Shown: positions 1 through 10,761, numbered from the stretch's first letter. The stretch: 64,000 bases of DNA from Rhodobacter sp. Har01 (GCF_020564565.1 NZ_JAJCTD010000001.1:186001-250000); one strand, 5' to 3'. Notes: generated by a model not told the origin, from the letters alone. Numbers and translations: made by a program.

Positions 1-183
1 AATCTTTTGCGCCTCGGCTTCGGCCAGGATCGCCCGGGCGGTGCCCAGGAAGCCCAGCACCCAGTCGCCGGGGCGGGCTTCGGGCACCAGCGACAGGTCC
101 AACGTCTCGGTGCGGTCGCCGTCGGTTGCGCAGGCCGCGATGCCGTCGATTGCAGTGATGCGCAGCGGGATACCGACGCACAT
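1..183 (-). CDS. hupF: HupF/HypC-family hydrogenase maturation chaperone (partial)
   Basis: Only the first 61 codons lie in the window; the gene runs off the left edge. The product begins MCVGIPL, the invariant HypC/HupF/HybG start in which Cys2 contacts the HypD scaffold and the hydrogenase large-subunit precursor during delivery of the Fe(CN)2CO group. The start codon shares one base with the hupD stop (TGATG), so the two are translationally coupled. In Rhodobacter capsulatus the gene after hupD is hupF, a HypC homologue specialised for HupL, so hupF is the more likely name, but hypC cannot be excluded from the fragment. Confidence 0.82.
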   Translation of the reverse strand, partial: MCVGIPLRITAIDGIAACATDGDRTETLDLSLVPEARPGDWVLGFLGTARAILAEAEAQKI

Positions 184-791
184 CACACGGCCTCGGGAAA
201 GAAACGGGCGTCGCCGATGCGGCAGGCTTCGGCTTCCGAGGGGCGGCCGGCTTCGTAGGCGTCGCGTCGGATGGACGGGTCGGCCAGCAGCGGCGCCTCG
301 GTGCGGCCCTGGGCGACGGGCACGCCCCAGCCGGCCAGGATGTCGCGGGCGATGCGCAGGGCCTCGGGGATGCGGGCGGCGACCTCGGGGCGCAACCCGC
401 CGCCGTAGTCTTCCAACTCGACCGGCTGGCAGCCGATCAGCGCCAGGTCCGGCGGGCAGCGGCCCAGCAGTCGGGCGGTGGCGATCACGTCCTGGAACCC
501 GGTCTGGTGCAGGCTCATCTTCTTGGCGCCCAGGAAGGCCGGCACCTCGTCGCCCTCGATCCGCTTCAGCGTGCCGGAGGGCAGGCCGTAGTCGATGGCA
601 TCGAACACCAAGAGCGCGTCGGCCTCTTCCAGGAACGGCAGCAGGTACAGCCCCTGGGTGCCGCCATCCATCAGGCGCACGTTGCCCGGCAGGGCGTGGC
701 ATTCGGCCATGGCCTCGACACAGCGCACCCCAAAGCCTTCGTCGGCCCAGAGCACGTTGCCGATGCCAAGAATCAGCACTCGCTTCGACAC
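183..791 (-). CDS. hupD: HupD, hydrogenase maturation endopeptidase
   Basis: Peptidase family M52 protein of 202 aa. It is expected to remove the C-terminal peptide of the HupL precursor once nickel is inserted. The start [17 protein letters not shown] has the family Glu that binds nickel, and DAIDYG and the SLHQTGF region supply the other expected metal-site residues (Asp and His). I choose the GTG at 791 because GGAGGAG lies just upstream and the family begins with VLILGIGN; an in-frame ATG further upstream would add 16 unconserved residues. The likely substrate is the HupL C-terminus encoded at about 10171. Unlike in R. capsulatus, where hupD follows hupC, here it is divergent from hupT. 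Confidence 0.93.
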   Translation of the reverse strand: MSKRVLILGIGNVLWADEGFGVRCVEAMAECHALPGNVRLMDGGTQGLYLLPFLEEADALLVFDAIDYGLPSGTLKRIEGDEVPAFLGAKKMSLHQTGFQDVIATARLLGRCPPDLALIGCQPVELEDYGGGLRPEVAARIPEALRIARDILAGWGVPVAQGRTEAPLLADPSIRRDAYEAGRPSEAEACRIGDARFFPEAV

Positions 792-1087
792 CGGCTCCTC
801 CCTCGTGGCTGGTCGAACGGCTTTCACCTTGGTCATCAAGTGAAAGCATGGTTTGCAGGGCAGGCAGAAAGCGAAATGTCAAAGCAAGGAAAAATCGCAT
901 AGAACTTTGAAGATACGCTGCAAATTCGGCGATCAGTGGCTTCTGGGCGGCGCTAATTCTGGAAGGAAGTCTGACAGTTCTGGCGTCGATCTGGAAGATG
1001 GGTTTCCAGTCACGGATCAGGCCCGACCGCCTGGGGGCGCTGCGGATTTCTCTTCCCCAACCGCCGGGCCGCTTCTAGCATTCCCCT
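792..1087. promoter_or_regulatory. Divergent hupD/hupT intergenic region
   Basis: This 296-base gap separates two divergent hup operons and must hold promoters for both. Bases 840-960 are noticeably more AT-rich than the flanks, as expected for promoter DNA. I find no clear -35/-10 pair, no sigma-54 GG/GC pair with ten bases between, and no FNR dyad. The hupD ribosome-binding site is at its left end. Confidence 0.4.
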
Positions 1088-2419
1088 ATGGCATCCCAGA
1101 CCGGCCTGACAGGCCCCGAGCGGCCCCCGCATTTCACCGACGACGCCTGGATCGAGGTCCTGTCGGCGGTGGACCGGACCTATGCCGATCTGGTGGTCTA
1201 TCAGGAACAGTTGGAACGCCAGAACGCCGAACTGGAAGAGATGCGCACCTTCCTGACGGCGATCCTGTCCTCGGTCTCGGACGTGCTGATCGTTGCCGAC
1301 CGCGCCGGCCGCGTCGCCCGGATCAGCCGGTCGGTCATGGCCCTGACCGGCTGCACCGAGGCCACTGCGCTGGGCCGCCCGCTGGCCGAGATGTTCGAGA
1401 CCGGTGAGCGTGCGGTGCTGGGCGGCCTGCTGCAGATGGTACGCGACCGTCGCCGCAGTACCGGGCTTGAGGCGAACCTGCTGACGGCGACCGGGGTCGA
1501 ACCGCTGGACGTCTCGATCGCACCGCGGCTCGACGACCGCGGCCGGGTCGATGGCTTCGTGCTGACCGGCCGGCCGATGGGCGCACTGCGCAAGGCTTAT
1601 GCCGAGCTGACCGACAGCCACGACGCGCTGAAGACGGCGCAGGCGCAACTGGTGCGCAACGAGAAGCTGGCCTCGCTGGGCCGCCTTCTGGCCGGCGTGG
1701 CGCATGAGTTGAACAACCCGATCAGCTTCGTCTACGCCAATGCCCATGCGCTGGAACGCTATGCCGGCAAGTTCGAGACCTACTTCGCCCGAGTGCAGGA
1801 AGGTGCCGGTCGCGAAGAGCTGATCGCCCTGCGGCAAAGCCTGCGGCTGGACCGCGAAATGGCCAACCTGCGCGAGGCGATCCAGGGCGCCCGCGACGGC
1901 GCCGAACGGGTGCGCGACATTGTGGAAGATCTGCGCCGCCTGTCCTCGGACGGCTCGGGCGAGAAAACCGTCTTTGACCTGGCCGAGACCGTGCGGATCG
2001 CGGCAAGCTGGGTGATGCGGGGCATGAAGCAACCGGTCGCGCTGGTGATGGAGCCGCTGGTGCCCGCCAAGGTGCTGGGCCGGATGGGGCATGTCCAGCA
2101 GGTGGTGATGAACCTGGTGCAGAACTCGGTCGATGCGCTGGAGGGGCGCGAGAGCGGGGAAATCCGGATCTCCATCCAGACCGAAGGCCAGCAGGTGGTG
2201 CTGACGGTGGCCGACAACGGCCCGGGCGTGCCCGACGAGATGCGGACCTCGGTCTTCGATCCCTTCTTCACCACCAAGCCGGTGGGACGTGGCACCGGGC
2301 TGGGCCTGTCGATCAGCCACAAGATCGCGCAGGAACATGGCGGCAGTCTGTCGCTCGCCGAAGGCGGGCCGGGGGCAACGTTCCGGCTGGAGCTGCCTTT
2401 GGCGGAGGGGGCAGGATGA
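1088..2419 (+). CDS. hupT: HupT, hydrogen-responsive sensor histidine kinase
   Basis: Soluble sensor kinase of 443 aa with no membrane segments. A PAS-like domain occupies about residues 52-165. The H-box VAHELNNPIS has phospho-acceptor His206, followed by an N-box (VMNLVQNSVDALE), G1 (DNGPGVP) and G2 (GTGLGLSIS) of the HATPase domain. In Rhodobacter and Ralstonia the orthologue (HupT/HoxJ) forms a complex with the HupUV/HoxBC hydrogen sensor and phosphorylates the NtrC-type regulator HupR/HoxA to control hupSL. The stop overlaps the hupU start (ATGA), which supports that partnership. No hupR is present in this window, so the cognate regulator must be elsewhere, possibly beyond hupF to the left. 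Confidence 0.93.
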   Translation: MASQTGLTGPERPPHFTDDAWIEVLSAVDRTYADLVVYQEQLERQNAELEEMRTFLTAILSSVSDVLIVADRAGRVARISRSVMALTGCTEATALGRPLAEMFETGERAVLGGLLQMVRDRRRSTGLEANLLTATGVEPLDVSIAPRLDDRGRVDGFVLTGRPMGALRKAYAELTDSHDALKTAQAQLVRNEKLASLGRLLAGVAHELNNPISFVYANAHALERYAGKFETYFARVQEGAGREELIALRQSLRLDREMANLREAIQGARDGAERVRDIVEDLRRLSSDGSGEKTVFDLAETVRIAASWVMRGMKQPVALVMEPLVPAKVLGRMGHVQQVVMNLVQNSVDALEGRESGEIRISIQTEGQQVVLTVADNGPGVPDEMRTSVFDPFFTTKPVGRGTGLGLSISHKIAQEHGGSLSLAEGGPGATFRLELPLAEGAG

Positions 2420-3402
2420 CCACGCTGCTCTGGCTGCAGGCCTCGGGCTGCGGCGGCTGCACCATGTCGCTGCTCTGCGCCGAAAGCCCCGGCGCGCTGG
2501 AGATGCTGGCCGATGCCGGCATCCGGCTGCTGTGGCATCCGGCGCTGTCGGTCGAGACCGGGGCCGAAGCGCGGGCGATCCTTGAGGATGTGGCGACCGG
2601 TCGGAAGTGCCTGGACATCCTGTGTGTCGAGGGCGCGATTGCGCGAGGGCCGGCGGGGACGGGGCGGTTCCAGATGCTGTCGGGCACCGGGCAAAGCCTG
2701 ATGCACTGGGCTGGCCGGCTGGCGGCGCGGGCGCGGCATGTGGTGGCGGTGGGGTCCTGTGCGGCCTATGGCGGGGTCACCGCGGCGGGCGGCAACCCGA
2801 CCGATGCGGTGGGGTTGCAGAATGATGGCGCGCATGCGGGCGGGCTGTTGCCGGCGGACTGGAGATCAGGCTCAGGAGCCCCGGTCATCAACGTGGCGGG
2901 CTGCCCGACGCATCCGGGTTGGGTGACGGAAACCCTGATGCTGCTGGCGGCGGGCGAGGTGCCGGCGCTGGACGGCTACGCCCGGCCGCGGTTCTTTGCC
3001 GACCATCTGGTGCATCACGGCTGCCCGAAGAACGAGTTCTACGAATACAAGGCTTCTGCGCGCGAGCTGTCGGAAATCGGCTGCATGATGGAAAACCTCG
3101 GGTGCATCGGCACGCAAGCCGTGGGCGACTGCAACATCCGGCCCTGGAATGGCGAAGGCAGTTGCACCCGCGGCGGCTATCCGTGCATCAACTGCACCGC
3201 GCCGCAGTTCGAAGACCCGGCGCATGCCTTCGTCGACACGCCCAAGATCGCCGGCATTCCGGTCGGGCTGCCGACCGACATGCCGAAGGCCTGGTTCATG
3301 GCGCTTGCGTCGCTGTCGAAGGCGGCGACGCCGGTGCGGATCGATGCAAACGCCCATGCCGACCGGGTGGTGGTGCCGCCGACGCTGCGGAAACCGCGAT
3401 GA
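2416..3402 (+). CDS. hupU: HupU, small subunit of H2-sensing [NiFe] hydrogenase
   Basis: Small subunit (328 aa) of the regulatory hydrogenase. It starts directly with the cluster-binding domain and has no twin-arginine signal, as expected for a cytoplasmic sensor. The N-terminal motif SGCGGCTMSLL gives the first proximal-cluster cysteines (Cys12, Cys15); VGSCAAYGG and NVAGCPTHP supply the others. The position equivalent to the extra Cys120 of oxygen-tolerant enzymes is Gly here, so the proximal cluster should be a standard four-Cys [4Fe-4S]. HHGCPKNEFYEY and the CIGTQAVGDCN/CINCTAPQF motifs fit the distal and medial clusters. Overlaps hupT and hupV by four bases each. Confidence 0.94.
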   Translation: MTTLLWLQASGCGGCTMSLLCAESPGALEMLADAGIRLLWHPALSVETGAEARAILEDVATGRKCLDILCVEGAIARGPAGTGRFQMLSGTGQSLMHWAGRLAARARHVVAVGSCAAYGGVTAAGGNPTDAVGLQNDGAHAGGLLPADWRSGSGAPVINVAGCPTHPGWVTETLMLLAAGEVPALDGYARPRFFADHLVHHGCPKNEFYEYKASARELSEIGCMMENLGCIGTQAVGDCNIRPWNGEGSCTRGGYPCINCTAPQFEDPAHAFVDTPKIAGIPVGLPTDMPKAWFMALASLSKAATPVRIDANAHADRVVVPPTLRKPR

Positions 3403-4808
3403 CGCGGCTGGTTCTGGGGCCGTTCAACCGGGTCGAGGGCGACCTGGAGGTGACCCTGGACGTCGTCGACGGCCGCGTCGCGCGGGCGCAGGTGAATGCG
3501 CCCCTTTATCGCGGATTCGAGCGGATGCTGGAGGGCCGCGATCCGCGCGACGCGCTGGTGATCACGCCGCGGATCTGCGGCATCTGCTCGATCAGCCAGT
3601 CGGCGGCGGCGGCGCGCGCGCTGGGCGATGCGATGGGGCTTTCCCCCACGCCACAGGGTGCGGCGATGGCGGCGCTGATCCATGCCGCCGAGAACGTGGC
3701 CGACCACCTGACGCATTTCCACCTGTTCTTCCTGCCCGATTTCGCTCGGCCCGACTATGCCGGGCGGCCCTGGCATGGCCGGGCGGTAGAACGATTCACC
3801 GCGATGGAGGGCAGCGCACAGCGGGCGGCGGTCGCGGCGCGGGCCGAGTTGCTGCACGTCATGGGTCTTCTGGCCGGGAAATGGCCGCACACCCTGGCGA
3901 TTCAGCCCGGCGGCGTGACCCGCGCGCCCGGTCTGCGCGAAAAGGCGCGGTTGCAGGCCACCTTGCGGGCCTTTCGCCGCTATCTGGAAAACGTTGTGTT
4001 CGGCGGGGCGCTGGAGGACTTTGCGGCGCTGGAGACGGTCGTGGGGCTGATGGCTTGGGGCCGCGGCGACGTGGGACTTTTCCTGGAAATCGCCGCCGAC
4101 CTGGGGCTTGACGACCTGGGTCGGGGCAGCGGGCGGTATCTGTCCTATGGGGCCTATGCGCTGGACACGGGGCCGGTCTTCGCGCGCGGGGTCTGGAACG
4201 GCGGGCCGGGGGTGTTTGACCCCGCGCAGATCCGCGAGGATCTGAGCCATGCCTGGATGCGGGGCGAGGTGGCGCATCCCTTCGAGGGGATGACCGAGCC
4301 GGACGAGGGCATGGCCGCGCCCGGCTATTCCTGGTGCAAGGCGCCGCGGCTGGCGGGCCTGGGCTACGAGGTGGGCGCGCTGGCGCGGCAAGTGGTGGAC
4401 GGGCATCCGCTGGCGCGGGCCTTGGCCGGCGGCGGGGTGCTGGCGCGGGTGGCCGGGCGACTCCTGGAACTGGCACGGACGCAAGCGGTGATGGAGGCGC
4501 TGGTGGCCGGGATCGTGCCGGGTGCCGGTTTCATGGCGCGCGGGCGGTTGCCGCGGCAGGGCGCGGGGGGCGGGCTGGTCGAGGCGGCGCGGGGCGCCCT
4601 GGGGCACTGGCTGCGGATCGAGAATGGCCGAATTGCCGGCTACCAGATCATCGCGCCGACGACCTGGAACTTCTCGCCCCGCGATGCGGCGGGGGTGCCC
4701 GGGCCGCTGGAGGCGGCGCTGGAGGGAGTAGAGGTGGGGGCATCGGGGCTGTCGGTGCAGCATGTGGTGCGCAGCTTCGACCCTTGCATGGTCTGCACGG
4801 TGCACTAG
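3399..4808 (+). CDS. hupV: HupV, large subunit of H2-sensing [NiFe] hydrogenase
   Basis: Large subunit of 469 aa. The L1 motif RICGICSIS (Cys60, Cys63) and the C-terminal L2 motif DPCMVCTVH (Cys463, Cys466) ligate the NiFe centre. The protein ends at the His of L2, so there is no cleavable tail and it should not need a HupD-type protease. This is the known feature that separates HupV/HoxC sensors from energy-conserving large subunits. It pairs with HupU and HupT to report H2 to the transcriptional machinery. ATGA overlap with hupU. Confidence 0.95.
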   Translation: MTRLVLGPFNRVEGDLEVTLDVVDGRVARAQVNAPLYRGFERMLEGRDPRDALVITPRICGICSISQSAAAARALGDAMGLSPTPQGAAMAALIHAAENVADHLTHFHLFFLPDFARPDYAGRPWHGRAVERFTAMEGSAQRAAVAARAELLHVMGLLAGKWPHTLAIQPGGVTRAPGLREKARLQATLRAFRRYLENVVFGGALEDFAALETVVGLMAWGRGDVGLFLEIAADLGLDDLGRGSGRYLSYGAYALDTGPVFARGVWNGGPGVFDPAQIREDLSHAWMRGEVAHPFEGMTEPDEGMAAPGYSWCKAPRLAGLGYEVGALARQVVDGHPLARALAGGGVLARVAGRLLELARTQAVMEALVAGIVPGAGFMARGRLPRQGAGGGLVEAARGALGHWLRIENGRIAGYQIIAPTTWNFSPRDAAGVPGPLEAALEGVEVGASGLSVQHVVRSFDPCMVCTVH

Positions 4809-4822
4809 GGGGACAGGGCGGA

Positions 4823-4872
4823 CCGGGGGCCAGCCCCCGGACCCCCGGGATATTTTTTGGACAGATGAAAGA
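4823..4872 (+). repeat. Intergenic GC hairpin plus T-run repeat, overlapping the hypF start
   Basis: CCGGGGGC/GCCCCCGG (4823-4840) forms a strong stem. It is followed by CCCCCGGGATATTTTTTGG and ACAGATGAAAG. The tail (GGG.TATTT.GGAC.A.GATGAA) matches two further copies at 26021-26122. I therefore read it as a dispersed repeat family of this genome rather than a one-off terminator. The hairpin and T-run could attenuate transcription between hupV and hypF. The ATG inside the repeat is the hypF start codon. Confidence 0.6.
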
Positions 4873-7105
4873 GGCGCAGGGGTTCATTCGGGTGCGGGGG
4901 CAGGTGCAGGGGGTCGGGTTCCGGCCCTTTGTCTGGCAGTTGGCGCGCGAGATGGGGCTGCGGGGGCGGGTCTGGAACGACGCGGAAGGGGTGGCGATCG
5001 AGGCCTGGGGAGAGGGGCTGGACCGGTTTGCCGTGGCGCTGCGGTCGCGGGCGCCGCTGTTGGCGCGGGTGGATGCGGTGGAGGTGTCGGCCTTGGCGGG
5101 GGAGGCTCCGGCCGGGTTCGAGATCGTCGAAACCCGGGGGCGGGGGGCCGAGACGCGGGTCACGCCGGATGCGGCGACCTGCCCGGACTGCGCGGCCGAG
5201 GTGCGGGGGCAGGGGCGGCGTGCGGGGTACGCGTTCACCAACTGCACGCATTGCGGGCCGCGGTTCAGCATCCTGCGCGGGCTGCCCTACGACCGGGCGC
5301 AGACCACCATGTCGGCGTTTGCGATCTGCGCCGATTGTGCGGCGGAATATGCCGATCCGGGCGACCGGCGCTTCCATGCCCAGCCGATTGCCTGCCCGAC
5401 CTGCGGGCCTCGGCTGTGGTACGAAGTGGGGGAAGCAGAGGTTGAAGGCGACCCGATCGCGCTGGCGGTGGCCGAATTGCGGCGCGGCGGGGTGGTGGCG
5501 GTCAAGGGCTTGGGCGGGGTTCACCTGGCTTGCGATGCGGCGAATCCGGCGGCACTGGCGCTGCTGCGGGGGCGGAAGCGGCGGCCCTCCAAGCCCTTTG
5601 CCCTGATGGGGTGCGAGGCAGATCTGGCGCGGGTGGCGGTGCTGGTCGAGGCCGACCTTGTGCTGCTGCGCGATCCGGCGGCGCCGGTGGTACTGGTGGC
5701 GTCTCGGGGCGTGTTGCCCGAAGGGGTGGCGCCAGGGATGGCCAGCCTCGGGGTGATGCTGCCCTATACGCCCTTGCACCACTTGCTACTGGAGGCCTTT
5801 GGCAGCGTCCTGGTGATGACCTCGGGCAACCTTTCCGGCGAGCCGCAGGTGGTGGACAATGCCGAGGCGCGCGACAAGCTGGCCGGCTTTGCCGACGGCT
5901 TCCTGATGCATGACCGCGACATCGCCCGGCGGCTGGACGACAGCGTGGAGCGGGCGGTGCCGCGCATGGTTCTGCGCCGCGCGCGCGGCCGGGTGCCGGG
6001 GGTGCTGCCGCTGCCGCCGGGCTTTCCGGCGCGGCCGGTGCTGGCGGTGGGCGGCCAGATGAAGGGGGCGGTCTGCCTGGTGAAGCAGGGCCAGGCGCTG
6101 CTGGGGCATCATCTGGGCGACCTGACCGATGCGCTGTCGGTGGAAGAGTTCCACAGAGCCCTGGCCGATTACGCGGCGCTGTTCGACCACCGGCCTGCGG
6201 TGGTGGCCTGCGACCTGCACCCCGGCTATGCCGCCACCCGGGCGGCCGAGGCGATGGGGTTGCCGGTCATGCGGGTGCAGCACCACCATGCCCATCTCGC
6301 TGCCTGCCTGGGCGACAACCTCTGGCCGCTGGACGGAGGGCCGGTGGCGGCGATCGTGCTGGACGGGCTGGGGCTGGGGTCGGACGGCACGATATGGGGC
6401 GGCGAGGTGCTGCTGGGCGACTATCGCGGGGCCGAGCGGGTGGCGCATCTGGCCCCGGCGCCGCTGCCGGGAGGCGATGCCGCCAGCCGCCAGCCTTGGC
6501 GCAATGCGGTCATGCGGCTGGACCAGGCGGGGCTGCCGGCGCTGGCCGACCGGCTGTTTGCCGGGCATCCCCTGGCACCCTTGCGGGCGGCGGCGGCAAA
6601 GGGGGTGAACGCGCCCTTGTCCAGTTCGGCCGGGCGGCTGTTCGATGCGGTGGCGGCCTGCCTGGGGCTGGTGACGGGGGCGCAAAGCTATGAAGGCGAG
6701 GCGGCGATGCGGCTCGAGGCCCTGGCGGGACCCGAGGGGCCGGGCTACGCCTTCGGACCCGGGCTGGACCCGGCACCGATGTTTTGCGCGCTGAGCGCGG
6801 ACCTTGCGGCCGGCGTGCCGGCCGCGGTGATCTCGGCCCGCTTCCACGACGGGCTGGCGCAGGCCTTCGCGGACGTCGCGCTCGGGCTGGTCGGGCAGGG
6901 CCGGGCCAAGGCCGTGGCGCTGTCGGGAGGCTGCCTGCAAAACGCCCGGCTGCACCGGGCGCTGGTCGCGGCGCTGGACGGGGTCCCGGTGTTGCTGCAC
7001 CGGCAGGTGCCGGCCAATGACGGCGGGCTGGCGCTGGGTCAGGCGCTGGTGGCGCTGGCCCGCGAATCGGCCGAAGCCGCGCCGCGAGGCCTGGAAACGT
7101 GCTGA
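4865..7105 (+). CDS. hypF: HypF, carbamoyltransferase for hydrogenase CN ligand synthesis
   Basis: Full-length HypF (746 aa), which makes the carbamoyl group passed to HypE on the way to the active-site cyanide ligands. An acylphosphatase domain comes first (VQGVGFRPF, catalytic Arg20). Two zinc-finger halves follow, CPDC/CTHC (Cys106, 109, 127, 130) and CADC/CPTC (Cys155, 158, 177, 180). A YrdC-like domain contains KGLGGVHLACDA and KRRPSKPFALM. The C-terminal Kae1-like domain has HHHAHLAACL and the nucleotide-binding motifs VLDGLGLG and ALSGGCLQN. The ATG at 4865 lies only a few residues before the acylphosphatase strand and is embedded in the repeat at 4823-4872. Placement between sensor and structural genes matches R. 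capsulatus hupTUV-hypF-hupSLC. Confidence 0.95.
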   Translation: MKEAQGFIRVRGQVQGVGFRPFVWQLAREMGLRGRVWNDAEGVAIEAWGEGLDRFAVALRSRAPLLARVDAVEVSALAGEAPAGFEIVETRGRGAETRVTPDAATCPDCAAEVRGQGRRAGYAFTNCTHCGPRFSILRGLPYDRAQTTMSAFAICADCAAEYADPGDRRFHAQPIACPTCGPRLWYEVGEAEVEGDPIALAVAELRRGGVVAVKGLGGVHLACDAANPAALALLRGRKRRPSKPFALMGCEADLARVAVLVEADLVLLRDPAAPVVLVASRGVLPEGVAPGMASLGVMLPYTPLHHLLLEAFGSVLVMTSGNLSGEPQVVDNAEARDKLAGFADGFLMHDRDIARRLDDSVERAVPRMVLRRARGRVPGVLPLPPGFPARPVLAVGGQMKGAVCLVKQGQALLGHHLGDLTDALSVEEFHRALADYAALFDHRPAVVACDLHPGYAATRAAEAMGLPVMRVQHHHAHLAACLGDNLWPLDGGPVAAIVLDGLGLGSDGTIWGGEVLLGDYRGAERVAHLAPAPLPGGDAASRQPWRNAVMRLDQAGLPALADRLFAGHPLAPLRAAAAKGVNAPLSSSAGRLFDAVAACLGLVTGAQSYEGEAAMRLEALAGPEGPGYAFGPGLDPAPMFCALSADLAAGVPAAVISARFHDGLAQAFADVALGLVGQGRAKAVALSGGCLQNARLHRALVAALDGVPVLLHRQVPANDGGLALGQALVALARESAEAAPRGLETC

Positions 7106-7212
7106 CCACCGCTGCCGGAAACTGGTCATGCCAAGACCGGCAATACGCCCGGGCGTCCCACTCATCCACCTGAAAAACATGCCTTTTCCAGAATGGGCGC
7201 CGTGCGGTCTTT

Positions 7213-7254
7213 GGTCGCGACCGGCACCCTGCTCCTGGCACACACTGGCACACA
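7213..7254 (+). promoter_or_regulatory. hupS upstream region: palindrome and 10-bp-phased direct repeat
   Basis: The 186-base hypF-hupS gap contains the palindrome GGTCGCGACC (7213-7222). It also contains two copies of TGGCACACA at 7236-7244 and 7246-7254, spaced ten bases and so on the same helix face. This lies 38 to 79 bases before the hupS ATG. In R. capsulatus this position carries the hupS promoter with HupR and IHF control, but I do not find the published TTG-N5-CAA HupR target. Binding function is inferred from position only. Confidence 0.35.
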
Positions 7255-7291
7255 ATGGCCGAAGTCCGTCTGCCGGCCCGAGGGAGGACAC

Positions 7292-8374
7292 ATGACGCAG
7301 ATCGAAACCTTCTATGAGGTCATGCGCCGCCAGGGGATCACCCGGCGCAGCTTCATGAAATACTGCTCGCTGACGGCATCGGCGCTGGGCCTGGGGCCGG
7401 CCTTCGTGCCGAAGATCGCGCATGCGATGGAAACCAAGCCGCGCACGCCGGTGATCTGGGTCAACGGGCTGGAATGCACCTGCTGCTCGGAAAGCTTCAT
7501 CCGGGGCGCGCATCCCCTGGCCAAGGACGTGGTCCTGTCGATGATCTCGCTGGACTACTCCCACACCCTGATGGCCAGCGCGGGCCATGCCGCCGAGGCG
7601 GCGCTGGAAGACACCATCCAGAAATACAAGGGCAACTACATCCTGGCCGTCGAAGGCAACCCGCCGCTGAACGAGGACGGGATGTTCTGCATCGTCGGCG
7701 GCAAGCCCTTCGTGAAACAGCTGCGCCACGTCGCCAAGGACGCCAAAGCGATCATCTCCTGGGGCGCCTGCGCCTCTTACGGCTGCGTCCAGGCCGCCGC
7801 GCCGAACCCCACCCGCGCGACACCCGTCCACAAGGTCATCACCGACAAGCCGATCATCAAGGTGCCGGGCTGCCCGCCGATCGCCGAGGTGATGACCGGC
7901 GTCATCACCTACATGCTGACCTTCGACCGTCTCCCTGAGCTGGACCGTCAGGGGCGGCCGGCGATGTTCTACGGCCAGCGTATCCATGACAAGTGCTATC
8001 GCCGGCCGCATTTCGATGCCGGCCAGTTCGTCGAGGCCTGGGACGACGACAACGCCCGCAAGGGCTATTGCCTCTACAAGATGGGCTGCAAGGGCCCGAC
8101 CACCTACAACGCCTGTTCCACGATCCGCTGGAACGAGGGCACCAGCTTCCCCATCCAGTCCGGCCACGGCTGCATCGGCTGCTCGGAAGACGGGTTCTGG
8201 GACCAGGGCGGTTTCTACGACCGGGTGACCAACCTCAAGGCCTTCGGGGTGGAAGCGAATGCCGACAAGGTGGGGATGACGGCCGCCGGCGTGGTGGGCG
8301 GGTCGATTGCCGTCCATGCGGCGGTCTCGGCGCTGAAACGGGCGCAGAAGAAGCAAGAAAAGGCGGAGGGATAA
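7292..8374 (+). CDS. hupS: HupS, small subunit of membrane-bound uptake [NiFe] hydrogenase
   Basis: Small subunit of 360 aa carrying the electron-relay clusters. A twin-arginine signal ([11 protein letters not shown], residues 17-27) exports the folded heterodimer. A C-terminal hydrophobic anchor (about 328-348) precedes a charged tail. [11 protein letters not shown] places Cys62, Cys64 and Cys65; with Cys160, Cys165 and Cys194 this gives all six cysteines of the [4Fe-3S] proximal cluster, each exactly 45 positions after its counterpart in Ralstonia HoxK. This is the group 1d, oxygen-tolerant signature. The distal-cluster HDKCYRR motif is present. ATG at 7292 follows GGGAGGACAC; an upstream in-frame GTG-type start would bury the Tat signal, so it is rejected. 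Confidence 0.96.
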   Translation: MTQIETFYEVMRRQGITRRSFMKYCSLTASALGLGPAFVPKIAHAMETKPRTPVIWVNGLECTCCSESFIRGAHPLAKDVVLSMISLDYSHTLMASAGHAAEAALEDTIQKYKGNYILAVEGNPPLNEDGMFCIVGGKPFVKQLRHVAKDAKAIISWGACASYGCVQAAAPNPTRATPVHKVITDKPIIKVPGCPPIAEVMTGVITYMLTFDRLPELDRQGRPAMFYGQRIHDKCYRRPHFDAGQFVEAWDDDNARKGYCLYKMGCKGPTTYNACSTIRWNEGTSFPIQSGHGCIGCSEDGFWDQGGFYDRVTNLKAFGVEANADKVGMTAAGVVGGSIAVHAAVSALKRAQKKQEKAEG

Positions 8375-8377
8375 GCC

Positions 8378-10171
<1,794 letters not shown>

Positions 10172-10184
10172 AGGAGACAATACG

Positions 10185-10757
10185 ATGAAGAAGCTTTCGA
10201 TTGCCGCCCTTGCTGCCATGACCGCCGCGCCCGCAATGGCCCATACCGGCCACGGTGACGCGTCGGGCCTCCTCCACGGACTGCAGCACCCCGTCTTCGG
10301 GATGGACCACCTTCTGGCCATGCTGACGGTGGGCCTGTGGTCCGGCTTCGTCCTGCCCACCCGGTTCTGGGCGGGGGCGGTCGCCTTCCTGGCCGCCATG
10401 GCCGCCGGGGCCGGCCTCAGCTGGGCCGGGCTCGGGATTCCGATGGTGGAAACCTGGATCACGCTTTCGGTGGCGGTGTTCGGCGTCCTGACCCTGGTCG
10501 GCCGTCGCGACCAGGCCGCGGGGTTGACCCAGGCCTCGCTGCTGGCCATCGCACTGTTCGCGCTGTGCCACGGCCATGCCCATGCCTCCGAGGCGACCGG
10601 CGAAGCCGTGCCCTACCTGGCCGGCTTCCTGATCGCGACCGCCACGCTGCACCTGGCGGGCATCGGCATCGCCCGCGCGGTGGCGCGTCGCGCGATCGTG
10701 CAGCGGGCACTGGGCTTGGGCGTCACCGCCTCGGGCCTGCTGATGCTGGCGGGGTGA
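10185..10757 (+). CDS. hupE: HupE/UreJ-family nickel permease
   Basis: Membrane protein of 190 aa with an N-terminal signal-like segment ending AMAHTGHGDA and about six hydrophobic helices. The family motif HPVFGMDHLLAMLTVG (about residues 35-50) and LFALCHGHAHASE supply the His/Asp residues typical of HupE/UreJ nickel uptake proteins. It would supply nickel for HupL and HupV. It sits between hupL and hupC, 13 bases after the hupL stop and 4 bases before hupC, so it belongs to the structural operon. That position is not the R. capsulatus arrangement. Confidence 0.9.
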   Translation: MKKLSIAALAAMTAAPAMAHTGHGDASGLLHGLQHPVFGMDHLLAMLTVGLWSGFVLPTRFWAGAVAFLAAMAAGAGLSWAGLGIPMVETWITLSVAVFGVLTLVGRRDQAAGLTQASLLAIALFALCHGHAHASEATGEAVPYLAGFLIATATLHLAGIGIARAVARRAIVQRALGLGVTASGLLMLAG

Positions 10758-10761
10758 GGCC

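Noticed and set aside
7230..7260. Sigma-54 promoter before hupS, suggested by TGGCACACACTGGCAC
   Set aside because: Only nine bases separate the GG and GC elements, not ten, and the TTGC part is absent; the pattern is better explained as a direct repeat.
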